64,000 nt of DNA from positions 62,001 to 126,000 of the forward strand of contig DATGZK010000099.1 in assembly GCA_035489755.1 (NCBI GenBank). The letters run 5' to 3'. A program made the position numbers and the translations under genes. Shown here piece after piece: positions 51,716 through 59,845 of this stretch. A model generated the notes under the pieces. That model had not been told where the DNA came from. It worked only from the letters and a program-made list of their open reading frames with translations, and searched no databases. The DNA is from UBA9160 sp035489755. GTDB lineage: Bacteria; Myxococcota_A; UBA9160. Position 1 is the first letter of the stretch; each line of letters starts with the position of its first letter.

Positions 51716-53086
51716 CTAGAAGCCCGCAGCCGCCAGCACGTCATCGCTCGGCAACCCGGCCTCACCCGCTACGGCTGCGGCCATGAAGCGCGGGACATAA
51801 TCGGCAGTCTCGACCGGCAGCAGATTGCTTTCCACAAGTCTCCAGTAGGAGCGATCGCTGAACGGGTCGGACATGCGTTTTAGCGCGGTACGGACGCCAT
51901 TTTCGCCGCGGTTGTAGCCCGCAAGAGCGAGCAAGAGGGCGTCCCCGCCGAACTCGAAGGCGAGATCGCGCAGATAGCGCGCCGCGACCTGGGTGGAGCG
52001 CTGCGGGTCGCGCCGGTCGTCGACGCCGCCTTCGATGCGCAAGCCGTAGCGCTTCGCGGTCGCGGGCATGAACTGCCACAGGCCGAGCGCACCGACCGGG
52101 CTCCCGATGTCCGTCTGATAGCCGCTCTCGATCATGGCGAGGTAGTGCAAGAGCTCCGGCATCTTTGCCCGCACCAGCTCTTCGCGCAGCATCGGCACCA
52201 GCGGCTCCCCGCGCTTTAGCGAACGCTCGATGAAGTCGTGTTCTTTGCGCATGTGCGCCCCGACGTCTTGGTAGAACGACGCCGGCACGCCGTCCCGGCT
52301 CTGGCGCAGCCCGACCAGCACAAGGCCCACGCGCTCCTCCAAACAGGGACGCACTTCGCTCGGCGCCACCTCATCCATCCTGCAGGCGTGGCCCTCGGCT
52401 GGGGCTGCACTCGGCGGGCGGGAGCGTTCGACGGCGTTGCGAAAGACGGTGGGAAGGTCGACCGGGCGACCGAGTTCGGCGGAAAGCCGGTCGCCGAGGC
52501 GTTCCATGGCGACTTGAATCACCATCTCGCGGGGCACGTCGTCGAGGCGTCCGTTTGAGAGCAGGAGGCCCGCCGCGGACTGGAGCTTTGCCTTGGCCTC
52601 CGGCCACTCGCGCAGCTCTGCGGCCTTGAGCCCGTCTGTGGCTGTGGCTGCGGCCTGATCGAACACGGGGTCGCTCTTTCGCCAGCGCCAAACGCCAAGG
52701 GCGACGAGTGCGATCACGATCCCCGCGAGCGCGAGAACGAGGAGCGTTCCTTTGCGATCCGTGTCGCTGTCGAGCTCGTCTTCGTCCTGCTCGAACACAA
52801 AGCGTGTTTCGCCGGCGAGCTCGAGCACGTCTCCCGGCGCGAGGAGCGTGGGTTCCGAAAGGGGGGCGCCGTTCAGCAGCGTTCCGTTCGCGCTGCCCAG
52901 GTCGACTGCGGTCCAGCCCTCGGCTGAGACGCGGATCAAAAGATGCTGGCGTGAGACCAAAGACGAGTCCAAGACCAGTGTGCAGGCCTCGTCGCGCCCG
53001 ACGAGCAGATCTGCGTCGTCAAGCGGGATCGTCGCAACTCGCTCTTCGCCCTGGACCTGGACGAGGCGCGCGCCCATCTCCGCCAC
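51716..53086 (-). CDS. FHA-TM-SLT: membrane-anchored lytic transglycosylase with cytoplasmic FHA domain
   Basis: A 456-residue fusion. FHA domain at residues 1-100 (LLVGRDEACTLVLDSSLVSRQHLLI, then SANGTLLNG), one transmembrane segment (GTLLVLALAGIVIALVALGVW, about 114-134), a linker of 150 residues, and an SLT/MltD-like lysozyme domain (about 305-440). The catalytic Glu is E320 in AMIESGYQTD, followed by GALGLWQFMPATAKRYGL and AGYNRGENGVRTAL. The GTG start has GGAG upstream. The SLT part would face the periplasm. I know of no characterised T6SS component with this architecture. Confidence 0.9.
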   Translation of the reverse strand: MAEMGARLVQVQGEERVATIPLDDADLLVGRDEACTLVLDSSLVSRQHLLIRVSAEGWTAVDLGSANGTLLNGAPLSEPTLLAPGDVLELAGETRFVFEQDEDELDSDTDRKGTLLVLALAGIVIALVALGVWRWRKSDPVFDQAAATATDGLKAAELREWPEAKAKLQSAAGLLLSNGRLDDVPREMVIQVAMERLGDRLSAELGRPVDLPTVFRNAVERSRPPSAAPAEGHACRMDEVAPSEVRPCLEERVGLVLVGLRQSRDGVPASFYQDVGAHMRKEHDFIERSLKRGEPLVPMLREELVRAKMPELLHYLAMIESGYQTDIGSPVGALGLWQFMPATAKRYGLRIEGGVDDRRDPQRSTQVAARYLRDLAFEFGGDALLLALAGYNRGENGVRTALKRMSDPFSDRSYWRLVESNLLPVETADYVPRFMAAAVAGEAGLPSDDVLAAAGF

Positions 53087-53101
53087 CCCGCTCCATGCGA
53101 A

Positions 53102-53899
53102 CTACGGGCTGCTGCCCGTCGGAAGGTCGATCTCCACGACGGTCGATGGACCGATCGAGCCGGAGAGATAGCCATCGATCCGCGCACGGCTCCCGCCACG
53201 ATAGACCTCGACCACTTCGATCTCAGCGATCGGGCGGCCGTGGTCCACGAGCCGACCCCGCATCCCCGGCTTTAATCCCCGCGGTGTGCCGAGGTCAATC
53301 AGCACCGCTTCGACCTTGCCTGCAGCTCCCTCGGTCGAGATGACGGTGCCGCTGAGCTTCTGGGTGCGAGGCGGCGCGGGCGCCTCCGCGGGCCTCGCTC
53401 CTGCTCGGTGTTCCTTTTTCTTCGGGGGGGGCGGTGGCGGCGGCGGTGGGGCCTCGGCCTGGAAGTTCACCCGAAGCTCGTAACCGAGGGCGCCCGCGTC
53501 CGGCGGCTCGGCGATCTCAAGAAAGTAGACCCCGGGCTTATCGACCCGAGCCTCTAGGCCGGTGATCGGTGCCGCACCGCTCTTGGCTTCGCCGAGCTTG
53601 GCAGCGGCTCCGTCCGTGATCTGGATCGAGTAGGGCGGGATGGGTTTCCCGTCCTTGCTGACCGCGACCACCTCCACGCTTACGCGCCCGGGGTCCGGAG
53701 CTTCAAAGCGGTACCAGTCCGCGCAATCGCCGTCGCCGCAGTTGAGGCTGTCGGCCTTCCAGGTTTCAAGCGGCAAGGGGTTTGCACCGGAGGGCTCGGC
53801 GTCCGGGTCGACCTTCTTGGCACAGCTGCCGAGCGTGGCGCCGAGCGCGGCTGCAGCGAGCAGGGCAGAGAGAAAATGTAGGTGGCATCGCATCCCCAT
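53102..53899 (-). CDS. Lipoprotein with proline tract, T6SS operon, function unknown
   Basis: A 265-residue lipoprotein (signal peptide with lipobox TLGSC, Cys26). Residues about 55-145 resemble a prepeptidase C-type beta sandwich (DCADWYRFEAPDPGRVSVEV). A run of nine prolines and KKK (about 152-163) separates it from a C-terminal SH3/OB-like domain (ITVIS-like VISTEGAAGKVEAVLIDLGTPRGL...). The latter resembles the FlgT-C type fold found in outer-membrane or flagellar proteins. It is 8 nt after tssM. A role in coupling T6SS to the outer membrane is only inferred. Confidence 0.85.
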   Translation of the reverse strand: MGMRCHLHFLSALLAAAALGATLGSCAKKVDPDAEPSGANPLPLETWKADSLNCGDGDCADWYRFEAPDPGRVSVEVVAVSKDGKPIPPYSIQITDGAAAKLGEAKSGAAPITGLEARVDKPGVYFLEIAEPPDAGALGYELRVNFQAEAPPPPPPPPPKKKEHRAGARPAEAPAPPRTQKLSGTVISTEGAAGKVEAVLIDLGTPRGLKPGMRGRLVDHGRPIAEIEVVEVYRGGSRARIDGYLSGSIGPSTVVEIDLPTGSSP

Positions 53900-53907
53900 G
53901 GTGTTTC

Positions 53908-56900
53908 CTAGTTTCGTGTCGAGCTCGGGGGCTCGGTATGAGCAATCGCAAGAACGGCGTCACCGCTGCGCAAGAGATAGTCGGCGAGCACTTCGATGCC
54001 GTCCTGCGGATAGCTGAGGGACCATTGCAGATGGCCGGCTCCAAGATCCTTCGCCTCGCGCAGCAAACTCGGAAACGCAAGGGGACCGCGCGCTTCCTTG
54101 CGGGGCTGGAGCTCCCGTTCGCCTTCTCCTTCGCGCACCCACACCCGCAGGGACACCTCCTGGCACTCCGGGCTCCACTGGAAGGTGTGGGAGCCGGTAC
54201 CCTCGCGGTAGGTGAAGTTGTCCACGCCCTCGGCGCAGGTGAGTCGCAAGTCGCGCCGAGAGACGAGAACCCCGTTGCCTCCTTTCACCTGGGAGGGAAC
54301 GCCCTCGAGGCGCACGGCGATGTGCAAGCTCCCTCCGCCCCCAAACATCGCGTCGCGAAGCTCGTCGGCCGAGTGGAGCCAGCTCCGGAAGCCCTCGCCG
54401 AGCGTGAGCGCACGGTCCTCGAGGATGGGCTTGGCTCGCCCGTCGGCGTAGAAGGTATCGAGCAGCTCGCTCCGGAAACGCGCGAGCTCGCCCTCCCGGG
54501 GAGCGTACAGGCTCTTGAGCTGAGCCTCCGTGAGCTCTCCGGAGAAACGTTCACCGATGCGTTCAGACCAGCGGCGATCAATCTCCGTCGCCGCGCTCTC
54601 GAGCACAGCGGAAAAGCCGTTTAGGACGGGCATGGCCAGGATTTGGCGGATGCGTTCGGCGGCCTGGGGATCCGAGCCCGGCGGCACCATCTCATGGATC
54701 AGATCGAGGGCACTGCGGAAGGAGGTCTGCTCGCGGCGTGCGACGCGCTGTGCGAGATCGAGAGCAGCTTCAGGCTGCGTCTGTGCCGTTTCGACGTCCT
54801 GCGCCACCGCGTCCAGCGCCTGCAAGTAGCGCGGCCAGGCGGCGCTGTCCTTCGCATCCTTTGCCTCCTCCGCGCGCGCCGTGTGCAAGGACGCCATCCA
54901 GGTCGGCTCGGGCCCGGAGCGCGGCAGATCGGCGCGCGTCTGGGACTCGATCTGATCGACGAGACGCAGGTAGGGAGAGTTCCGGACTGCGGCATCGGGC
55001 ACGGCGGGCAACGGGGTGCCCATGAGATAGCGGCGCCAGTTGCCGTCAAAGCGCGCCACGTAGGAGCGCTTGAAGGTATCGAGCGTCGCCGGTGGGGCTC
55101 CTCCCGCGCGCTCCACTGCAGCGATCAAGCCCTTCACGAAACCATCCCAGCTCTGGCGCGTGTAGGTGCCGGGCACAAACACCTCACTCCCGCCCGCGGG
55201 CAGACCGACTTCGGAGTAGCGGACGGGGCCGTGGCCCTCGCTGCTGTTTGCGCTCCACTGCTCGAGACGATCGAGGTCGAGCAGCGTGGCCGCCGCTTGG
55301 TTGAAGACCTCTCGCTCCTGCTGGAGGCGGCGGGTCACGTGCTCCTCGGGAGCCCAGGCCAGCCAGGAGTCGTAGCCGTGGCCGAAGAATGACGGATCGG
55401 CCGGCCCCGCCTCGGACTTCACAAAGTGTGAGAGGTCGGGCCGTGCCTCGGCGGGGAGAGCGCCCTTGGCCTCGAGCCAGGCGACGTCGAGCGCGAGCTC
55501 TGCGAGCGCCTCGAAAGCGCCACTGTCGAGGCGCTTCGCGCTGCGCAGAAGCTCACTCTTGGTGGGCTGTTCGTAATCTCGTCCGAAGCTCCAGACGTAG
55601 GTCTCGCGCGCGCGCTCGAGCGCAGTCTCGAGCGCACCGCCGAGGCCGAGCCGGCGACGCAGCCGGGATCGCTCCCCCTGCTCCTGCTCGATCGTCTCCC
55701 GCAGGTGGTCGAGGGCCGAAGCGCCGGTGCCCGCCAACACGGACTGCGCATCCGCGGTCAGCCGGTCGATGGCTGCATAGTTTCCGAAGAAGGGAATGCT
55801 CCAGGCGAGCGCCGCCGCGATCAAGAAGCCACCGCCCACCACGAGCAGCGCTCGCCGGGTGCTCGGCCCGATGCGATGGCTCGGCAGCGCGAGCTCGCGG
55901 TCCTCGAGCATCATGTCGCGGAAGAGCGTGCGAACGAAGATTCCCTGGGTCGGTCCGCGGCCGTCGACGAGGGAGCGCGCCCAGGGGAAGCCGAGCCGCT
56001 GGGAGACGCCCGGGAGCGTCTCGCCTCCGCGCCGCGCGCTCGTCAAGTAAACCCCGCGCAGAAACGGTGTCTCGTCGTAGCGCGACGGCGCGAACGAGCG
56101 ACGCAAGAAGATCGCGAGCACGCGGGAGAGCTCGTCGAGCTCCTGGGGGAAGACGAAGAGTTTGCGTCGGCGCTGCGGATCGGCCTCGCGCAACAGAAGC
56201 TCGGGCAAGATCGCCTCAAGCTGCGCCCGCACGCCATCGAGACCCCGCATCGCAGCGTCCCCAGCGTCGGCAAAGCGTCGCTCCGGGTTCGTCCAGCCGA
56301 AGAGCTCGACCAGGCGACCGGGCGGCAGCGCGCTCGCCAGCTCGACAAAACCGTCCACCAGATCGACCTTGGTCACCGCGATGTAGATCGGCGCGTCCAC
56401 CCCGAGCTCGTCGATGATCTCATTGAGCGTGCGACGCAGCTGGCGGGCGTTCTCCTCCACATCGCTCGCGCTTCGGCCGAGCAGGCTTGTCGCTGGGACG
56501 GCGACGACGACGCCGTTGACGGGCATGCCCGGGCGCGCACCGCGCACAAGGCGCAGGAGCGAGCGCCACTCGCTCCGGTCCGCCGCCTCTTCGGAGCGCG
56601 AGTAGCGGCCCGAGCTATCGAGCAGGATCGCCTCGTTCGCCAGCCAGAAGTCGCAGTCGCGTGTCGGCCCCGGAGCCGGCAGCCGCGCGAACTCGGCGGG
56701 CAGCTCGAGGCCCGACTCGTGGAGCAGCGCACTCTTGCCGCTGCCCGGCTCGCCGATCACGAGGTACCAGGGCAGCGCGTAGATGCCGTCGCGGCCGAGC
56801 CGGGAGCTGCGCAGTTCATCCATGACCATGCGGAACCGATCCGACAGCTTGTCTCGTGAGGTGCGAGCGGCTTCGCTCTCGGAGGGCTGCGCGGGCGCCG

Positions 56901-57144
56901 CTTGGTCGTCCACGCCGCGGGCGCGTCGCTGTTCACGCTCCTGGCGGAAGAGCATCACCACGAGCACGATCACGAGGACGATCAGCGCGAGGCCGAGCGC
57001 CACGATGATCGGGACGAGCCAGCCTCCGCCGAGAATCGCCCGCAGGCCGGCGGCCAGCGCCACGAAGACCATCGCGCTCACGACCGGGATCGCGAGCTTC
57101 GGGTTCAGGACGAACTCGAGCCACCTCGGGCGCTGGAGGTTCAT
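53908..57144 (-). CDS. tssM: T6SS inner-membrane protein TssM (IcmF)
   Basis: A 1078-residue protein that spans the periplasm and contacts TssL and TssJ. Two N-terminal transmembrane segments (18-36 and 42-66), then a cytoplasmic NTPase-like domain with Walker A GEPGSGKS (131-138). A third transmembrane segment near 440 (LLVVGGGFLIAAALAWSIPF) begins the periplasmic part. ICMF/DUF1215 conserved segments follow, such as QTQPEAALDLAQRV and SGELTEAQLKSLY. The ATG overlaps the tssL stop by 4 nt. The Walker motif is intact, as in only some family members. Confidence 0.95.
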   Translation of the reverse strand: MNLQRPRWLEFVLNPKLAIPVVSAMVFVALAAGLRAILGGGWLVPIIVALGLALIVLVIVLVVMLFRQEREQRRARGVDDQAAPAQPSESEAARTSRDKLSDRFRMVMDELRSSRLGRDGIYALPWYLVIGEPGSGKSALLHESGLELPAEFARLPAPGPTRDCDFWLANEAILLDSSGRYSRSEEAADRSEWRSLLRLVRGARPGMPVNGVVVAVPATSLLGRSASDVEENARQLRRTLNEIIDELGVDAPIYIAVTKVDLVDGFVELASALPPGRLVELFGWTNPERRFADAGDAAMRGLDGVRAQLEAILPELLLREADPQRRRKLFVFPQELDELSRVLAIFLRRSFAPSRYDETPFLRGVYLTSARRGGETLPGVSQRLGFPWARSLVDGRGPTQGIFVRTLFRDMMLEDRELALPSHRIGPSTRRALLVVGGGFLIAAALAWSIPFFGNYAAIDRLTADAQSVLAGTGASALDHLRETIEQEQGERSRLRRRLGLGGALETALERARETYVWSFGRDYEQPTKSELLRSAKRLDSGAFEALAELALDVAWLEAKGALPAEARPDLSHFVKSEAGPADPSFFGHGYDSWLAWAPEEHVTRRLQQEREVFNQAAATLLDLDRLEQWSANSSEGHGPVRYSEVGLPAGGSEVFVPGTYTRQSWDGFVKGLIAAVERAGGAPPATLDTFKRSYVARFDGNWRRYLMGTPLPAVPDAAVRNSPYLRLVDQIESQTRADLPRSGPEPTWMASLHTARAEEAKDAKDSAAWPRYLQALDAVAQDVETAQTQPEAALDLAQRVARREQTSFRSALDLIHEMVPPGSDPQAAERIRQILAMPVLNGFSAVLESAATEIDRRWSERIGERFSGELTEAQLKSLYAPREGELARFRSELLDTFYADGRAKPILEDRALTLGEGFRSWLHSADELRDAMFGGGGSLHIAVRLEGVPSQVKGGNGVLVSRRDLRLTCAEGVDNFTYREGTGSHTFQWSPECQEVSLRVWVREGEGERELQPRKEARGPLAFPSLLREAKDLGAGHLQWSLSYPQDGIEVLADYLLRSGDAVLAIAHTEPPSSTRN

Positions 57145-57803
57145 GACACCGGTGGCAGCGGCACGCGCCCGGCAGCCGAGCCCAGAATGCTCCAGAAGGT
57201 CGCGTAGACCGCGAGCGTGGCGAGGGCGATCGCGACAAGCCACGGCCAAAGACGCCCTCCGCGGGCGGGCGGGAGGCGGATCGCCGTGTCGTAGGCCGGC
57301 GGCGCAAGCCACTGCTCGCGACCCAGCTCCGTCGCACGCCCGCAAACGCGCAGCAGCTCGTACTGCTGGTGGACGATCGCGCGTCGGTCGCCCTCGTGGC
57401 CCATGTACTGACCCTCAAAGCCGAGCAGGAGGCACAGGAAGTACACCTCGCGCGCTGCCACTTGATCGGGGCGCAGGTGGGCCAGGTGATCGTAGAACTC
57501 GTTGCCGGCGCGATTGGTTCGGAACAGCTGGAGCTGGAGCGGTTCCCGTTGCCAATCCTCTCGGCCAGGCCAGCCGGACTTGAGCACCATCTCATCCGCC
57601 CACGCGACGAGGGCGAAGCGGGCTTCTTCGAGATCCGCCGGCGGCACGCTGCGTGCGTCTGGGTCGCGCACGACGCCGTCGAGCAGCGCCAGGACCTGCG
57701 CCCGGAGCTGGGTGGGCTGCACCGAAGCCGAGTCCGGGGAGAGCTGAAAGAGCAGCACCGAGTCGAAGAAGTCTCCGGCGATGCGTCCGAGAGAGCGCAG
57801 CAT
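57141..57803 (-). CDS. tssL: T6SS inner-membrane protein TssL (DotU)
   Basis: A 220-residue protein. The cytoplasmic domain (1-175) has the DotU signatures EEARFALVAWADEMVL and FYDHLAHL, then VYFLCLLLGFEGQY. A single C-terminal transmembrane segment (PWLVAIALATLAVYATFWSI). There is no fused OmpA/peptidoglycan-binding domain, so another protein must anchor the complex to the wall. Starts 3 nt after tssK and overlaps tssM. Confidence 0.94.
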   Translation of the reverse strand: MLRSLGRIAGDFFDSVLLFQLSPDSASVQPTQLRAQVLALLDGVVRDPDARSVPPADLEEARFALVAWADEMVLKSGWPGREDWQREPLQLQLFRTNRAGNEFYDHLAHLRPDQVAAREVYFLCLLLGFEGQYMGHEGDRRAIVHQQYELLRVCGRATELGREQWLAPPAYDTAIRLPPARGGRLWPWLVAIALATLAVYATFWSILGSAAGRVPLPPVS

Positions 57804-57806
57804 CGC

Positions 57807-59144
57807 TCAGCCCTTCGGAATCACGACGTACAGGCGCACGTCGGCGTTCTCGAGCTTGCCGAGAGAAAGGGCAAAGCAGAACTCGTCCTTGACCTTCGAC
57901 CACGCGGGTCCGTGGGGGTCGACCTTGAAGTACTCGAAGCCCGTGCGCGCCGCGATCTCCGTGGGCGCCGCCGGCATGGGCTCAAGTCGCAGGCCCTTCG
58001 TGTTCAGCATCACAAGGGGGGGGACCCCGCGGCACGAGCTCGCCTTTCCGTACTCGGCCACGTGCTGGGCCAACTGTTTGGAGTCCATCGGCGCCTTGAT
58101 CGCGAGAAAAAAGGCGTTTCGCGGGTCCACGCGCTCCACATTGAGGTCGCTCGTCACGTAGTACTTCTTCGCCGGATCGAAGGGCATCGGCAGCTCGAAG
58201 AAGTTGGTGGGAACGGCTTCGGCGAGCTGCGCATCGATGAATTCGATCAGCGCATGGAAGCAACCGTAAAGATCTTCGTGGTGGTAGAGCGGAAGCTCGG
58301 CCGCCTCCATGGAGTGGAACGCCGCCAGCGACCCTGCGGTCTCCACGAGGGCTGTATAGAGGTGGAAGGGGCGCGTATCGCCGGTGGACAGCAGGTGACG
58401 CAGAACCGGCGTCATTCGCGCCAGGGTGTAGCGCATCCACATGCGTGGGAGGTCCGCGATCGCGATCGTTGCGGTGCGTCCTGCCACGACTCGCACCCGC
58501 GCGGCAATCTGGCTGACACAGCGGCTCACCTCGTCGAAAAGCGGCGCAAAGGCCTGCATCGCGAGCAGCGGCGGGCAGTAGGTCGCGGAGAGCGCAAACG
58601 GCGTCTTGAGCTCCCCGGTCGCACGGATCTCTGCGATCTTCATCGATTCGTGGACTTCGAGCTCATGTTCTTGCCCGTCGAAGAAGAGCCGCAGATTCGG
58701 GTAGACGAGATCGACGGGCGTCATGTAACCGCCGCGCTGCAGATCGGGCAGTTCCTCGGGCTGTACCCTCCAGCGCACGTCGCGCGCACCATTTCCGACG
58801 GGGGCGGCATTGGGCTCGCTCGGGGAGAGGTGACGCAGGCCGAGATAGAGCGAGAGCCTCTCCGCCGTCGGATTGAACTCTCGCGTCTCGACCAAGGCGT
58901 TGCCGGGGTAGCGCACGATGGTGCCACCGGGCAGTACCGCGTCGAGGGCCAGCAGGCTCACGCGATGGTCGCTCAGTGCCTCTTCATCCACTTCGAGCTT
59001 GGCGACGCCCCAGTGGAATGGATTGAGCGCGCGCAAGTGGTAGTGGAGGCGGGCGTCGCCGTAGAGCTCGCTTTGCTGCAGGTGCTGGGGCCGCAGGAAC
59101 ATGCCCTCGGACCAAGCCACCGGGTTGAGCGGGCGGGTCGTCAT
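57807..59144 (-). CDS. tssK: T6SS baseplate protein TssK
   Basis: A 445-residue adaptor that links the baseplate to the TssJLM complex. The N-terminal shoulder begins PVAWSEGMFLRPQHLQQSELY, the classical TssK opening. Other family blocks are LRALNPFHWGVAKLEVDEEAL and RLFFDGQEHELEV. ATG at 59144; the frame is open upstream but homology ends here. tssJ is 16 nt upstream on the transcript. Confidence 0.95.
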   Translation of the reverse strand: MTTRPLNPVAWSEGMFLRPQHLQQSELYGDARLHYHLRALNPFHWGVAKLEVDEEALSDHRVSLLALDAVLPGGTIVRYPGNALVETREFNPTAERLSLYLGLRHLSPSEPNAAPVGNGARDVRWRVQPEELPDLQRGGYMTPVDLVYPNLRLFFDGQEHELEVHESMKIAEIRATGELKTPFALSATYCPPLLAMQAFAPLFDEVSRCVSQIAARVRVVAGRTATIAIADLPRMWMRYTLARMTPVLRHLLSTGDTRPFHLYTALVETAGSLAAFHSMEAAELPLYHHEDLYGCFHALIEFIDAQLAEAVPTNFFELPMPFDPAKKYYVTSDLNVERVDPRNAFFLAIKAPMDSKQLAQHVAEYGKASSCRGVPPLVMLNTKGLRLEPMPAAPTEIAARTGFEYFKVDPHGPAWSKVKDEFCFALSLGKLENADVRLYVVIPKG

Positions 59145-59160
59145 GGTGCGGCGCGACCGA

Positions 59161-59697
59161 TCACTTGACCAAAAGGTCGCGCGCGGAGAGGACGACCGTC
59201 GGCCGGCTCTCCTTTGCGCACTTGGCGGCGATCGAGGCCTTGCGTGCCCCTGGCGGGTCGCCGGGGGCACGGTAGTAGTCGGCCACCAGGCCCACGTGGG
59301 TCGTCGCCAAAGAGAACTGCTCATCGAAGGTGACCTGCTGGCCGGGCGCGACGGTAATCTCGCGCGGCTTGCCAAGCGCCCCGGCCAGCGTCCCGCCTCC
59401 CAGCAAGTCCTCGACGTTCGCCGCGTCGAATGCCAGTGCCGACTCGAGCGGGTACACGTAGAGCACGACCACGTGGGACTGGCCGTCGTAATAGTTGAGG
59501 CTCGGGCTCGCGTTCAGCGTAAAGCAGACCTGCGTAGCGGTCGGGGGCGGCGGCTTCGAACAGGCCAGGCTGCTGCACACCACAGCCGCACCGAGAAGCG
59601 CCCGGCGTGCAAGCACACCCAACCTGGGGTGGCCTCCCCCAAGACCACGCGCGATGCCAGCTCGCTCTCGGCCACCGACCCGCAAGATCCCGGACAT
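59161..59697 (-). CDS. tssJ: T6SS outer-membrane lipoprotein TssJ
   Basis: A 178-residue lipoprotein. The lipobox is SSLAC before SKPPPP; the beta-sandwich domain starts VCFTLNASPSLNYYDGQSHVVVLYVYPL, in the pattern of TssJ (conserved S/P then VVVRIYQL), and continues to EQFSLATTHVGLVADYYR. It recruits TssM to the outer membrane. Two starts are possible: ATG 59697, or GTG 59616, which gives a neater lipoprotein signal peptide. First gene of the operon. Confidence 0.88.
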   Translation of the reverse strand: MSGILRVGGRERAGIARGLGGGHPRLGVLARRALLGAAVVCSSLACSKPPPPTATQVCFTLNASPSLNYYDGQSHVVVLYVYPLESALAFDAANVEDLLGGGTLAGALGKPREITVAPGQQVTFDEQFSLATTHVGLVADYYRAPGDPPGARKASIAAKCAKESRPTVVLSARDLLVK

Positions 59698-59845
59698 CTC
59701 GTCGGCCTCTTTCGGGTTTCGAGGGCGACGCTTCAGCCGCTCGAAGAGGACATACCTTCGCCCGAGTCGCGCGCGGAAGTCAACCCGCAGGGACAACCCG
59801 CCGTGCCATAATCCCAGCCTCCTCTCCAAAGCGAAAGGAGCGCCC
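59698..59845. other. Divergent region between tssJ and the sheath gene
   Basis: About 150 nt that must hold both T6SS promoters. CATAAT (59807-59812) is a possible -10 for the sheath gene, but no -35 lies at a normal distance. I see no sigma54 motif. Confidence 0.3.

Noticed and set aside
53421..53450. G-rich run resembling a microsatellite
   Set aside because: It encodes the proline tract of the lipoprotein on the minus strand; no evidence of phase variation.
57369..59168. 599-codon plus-strand frame opposite tssK and tssL
   Set aside because: Shadow of two well-recognised T6SS genes.
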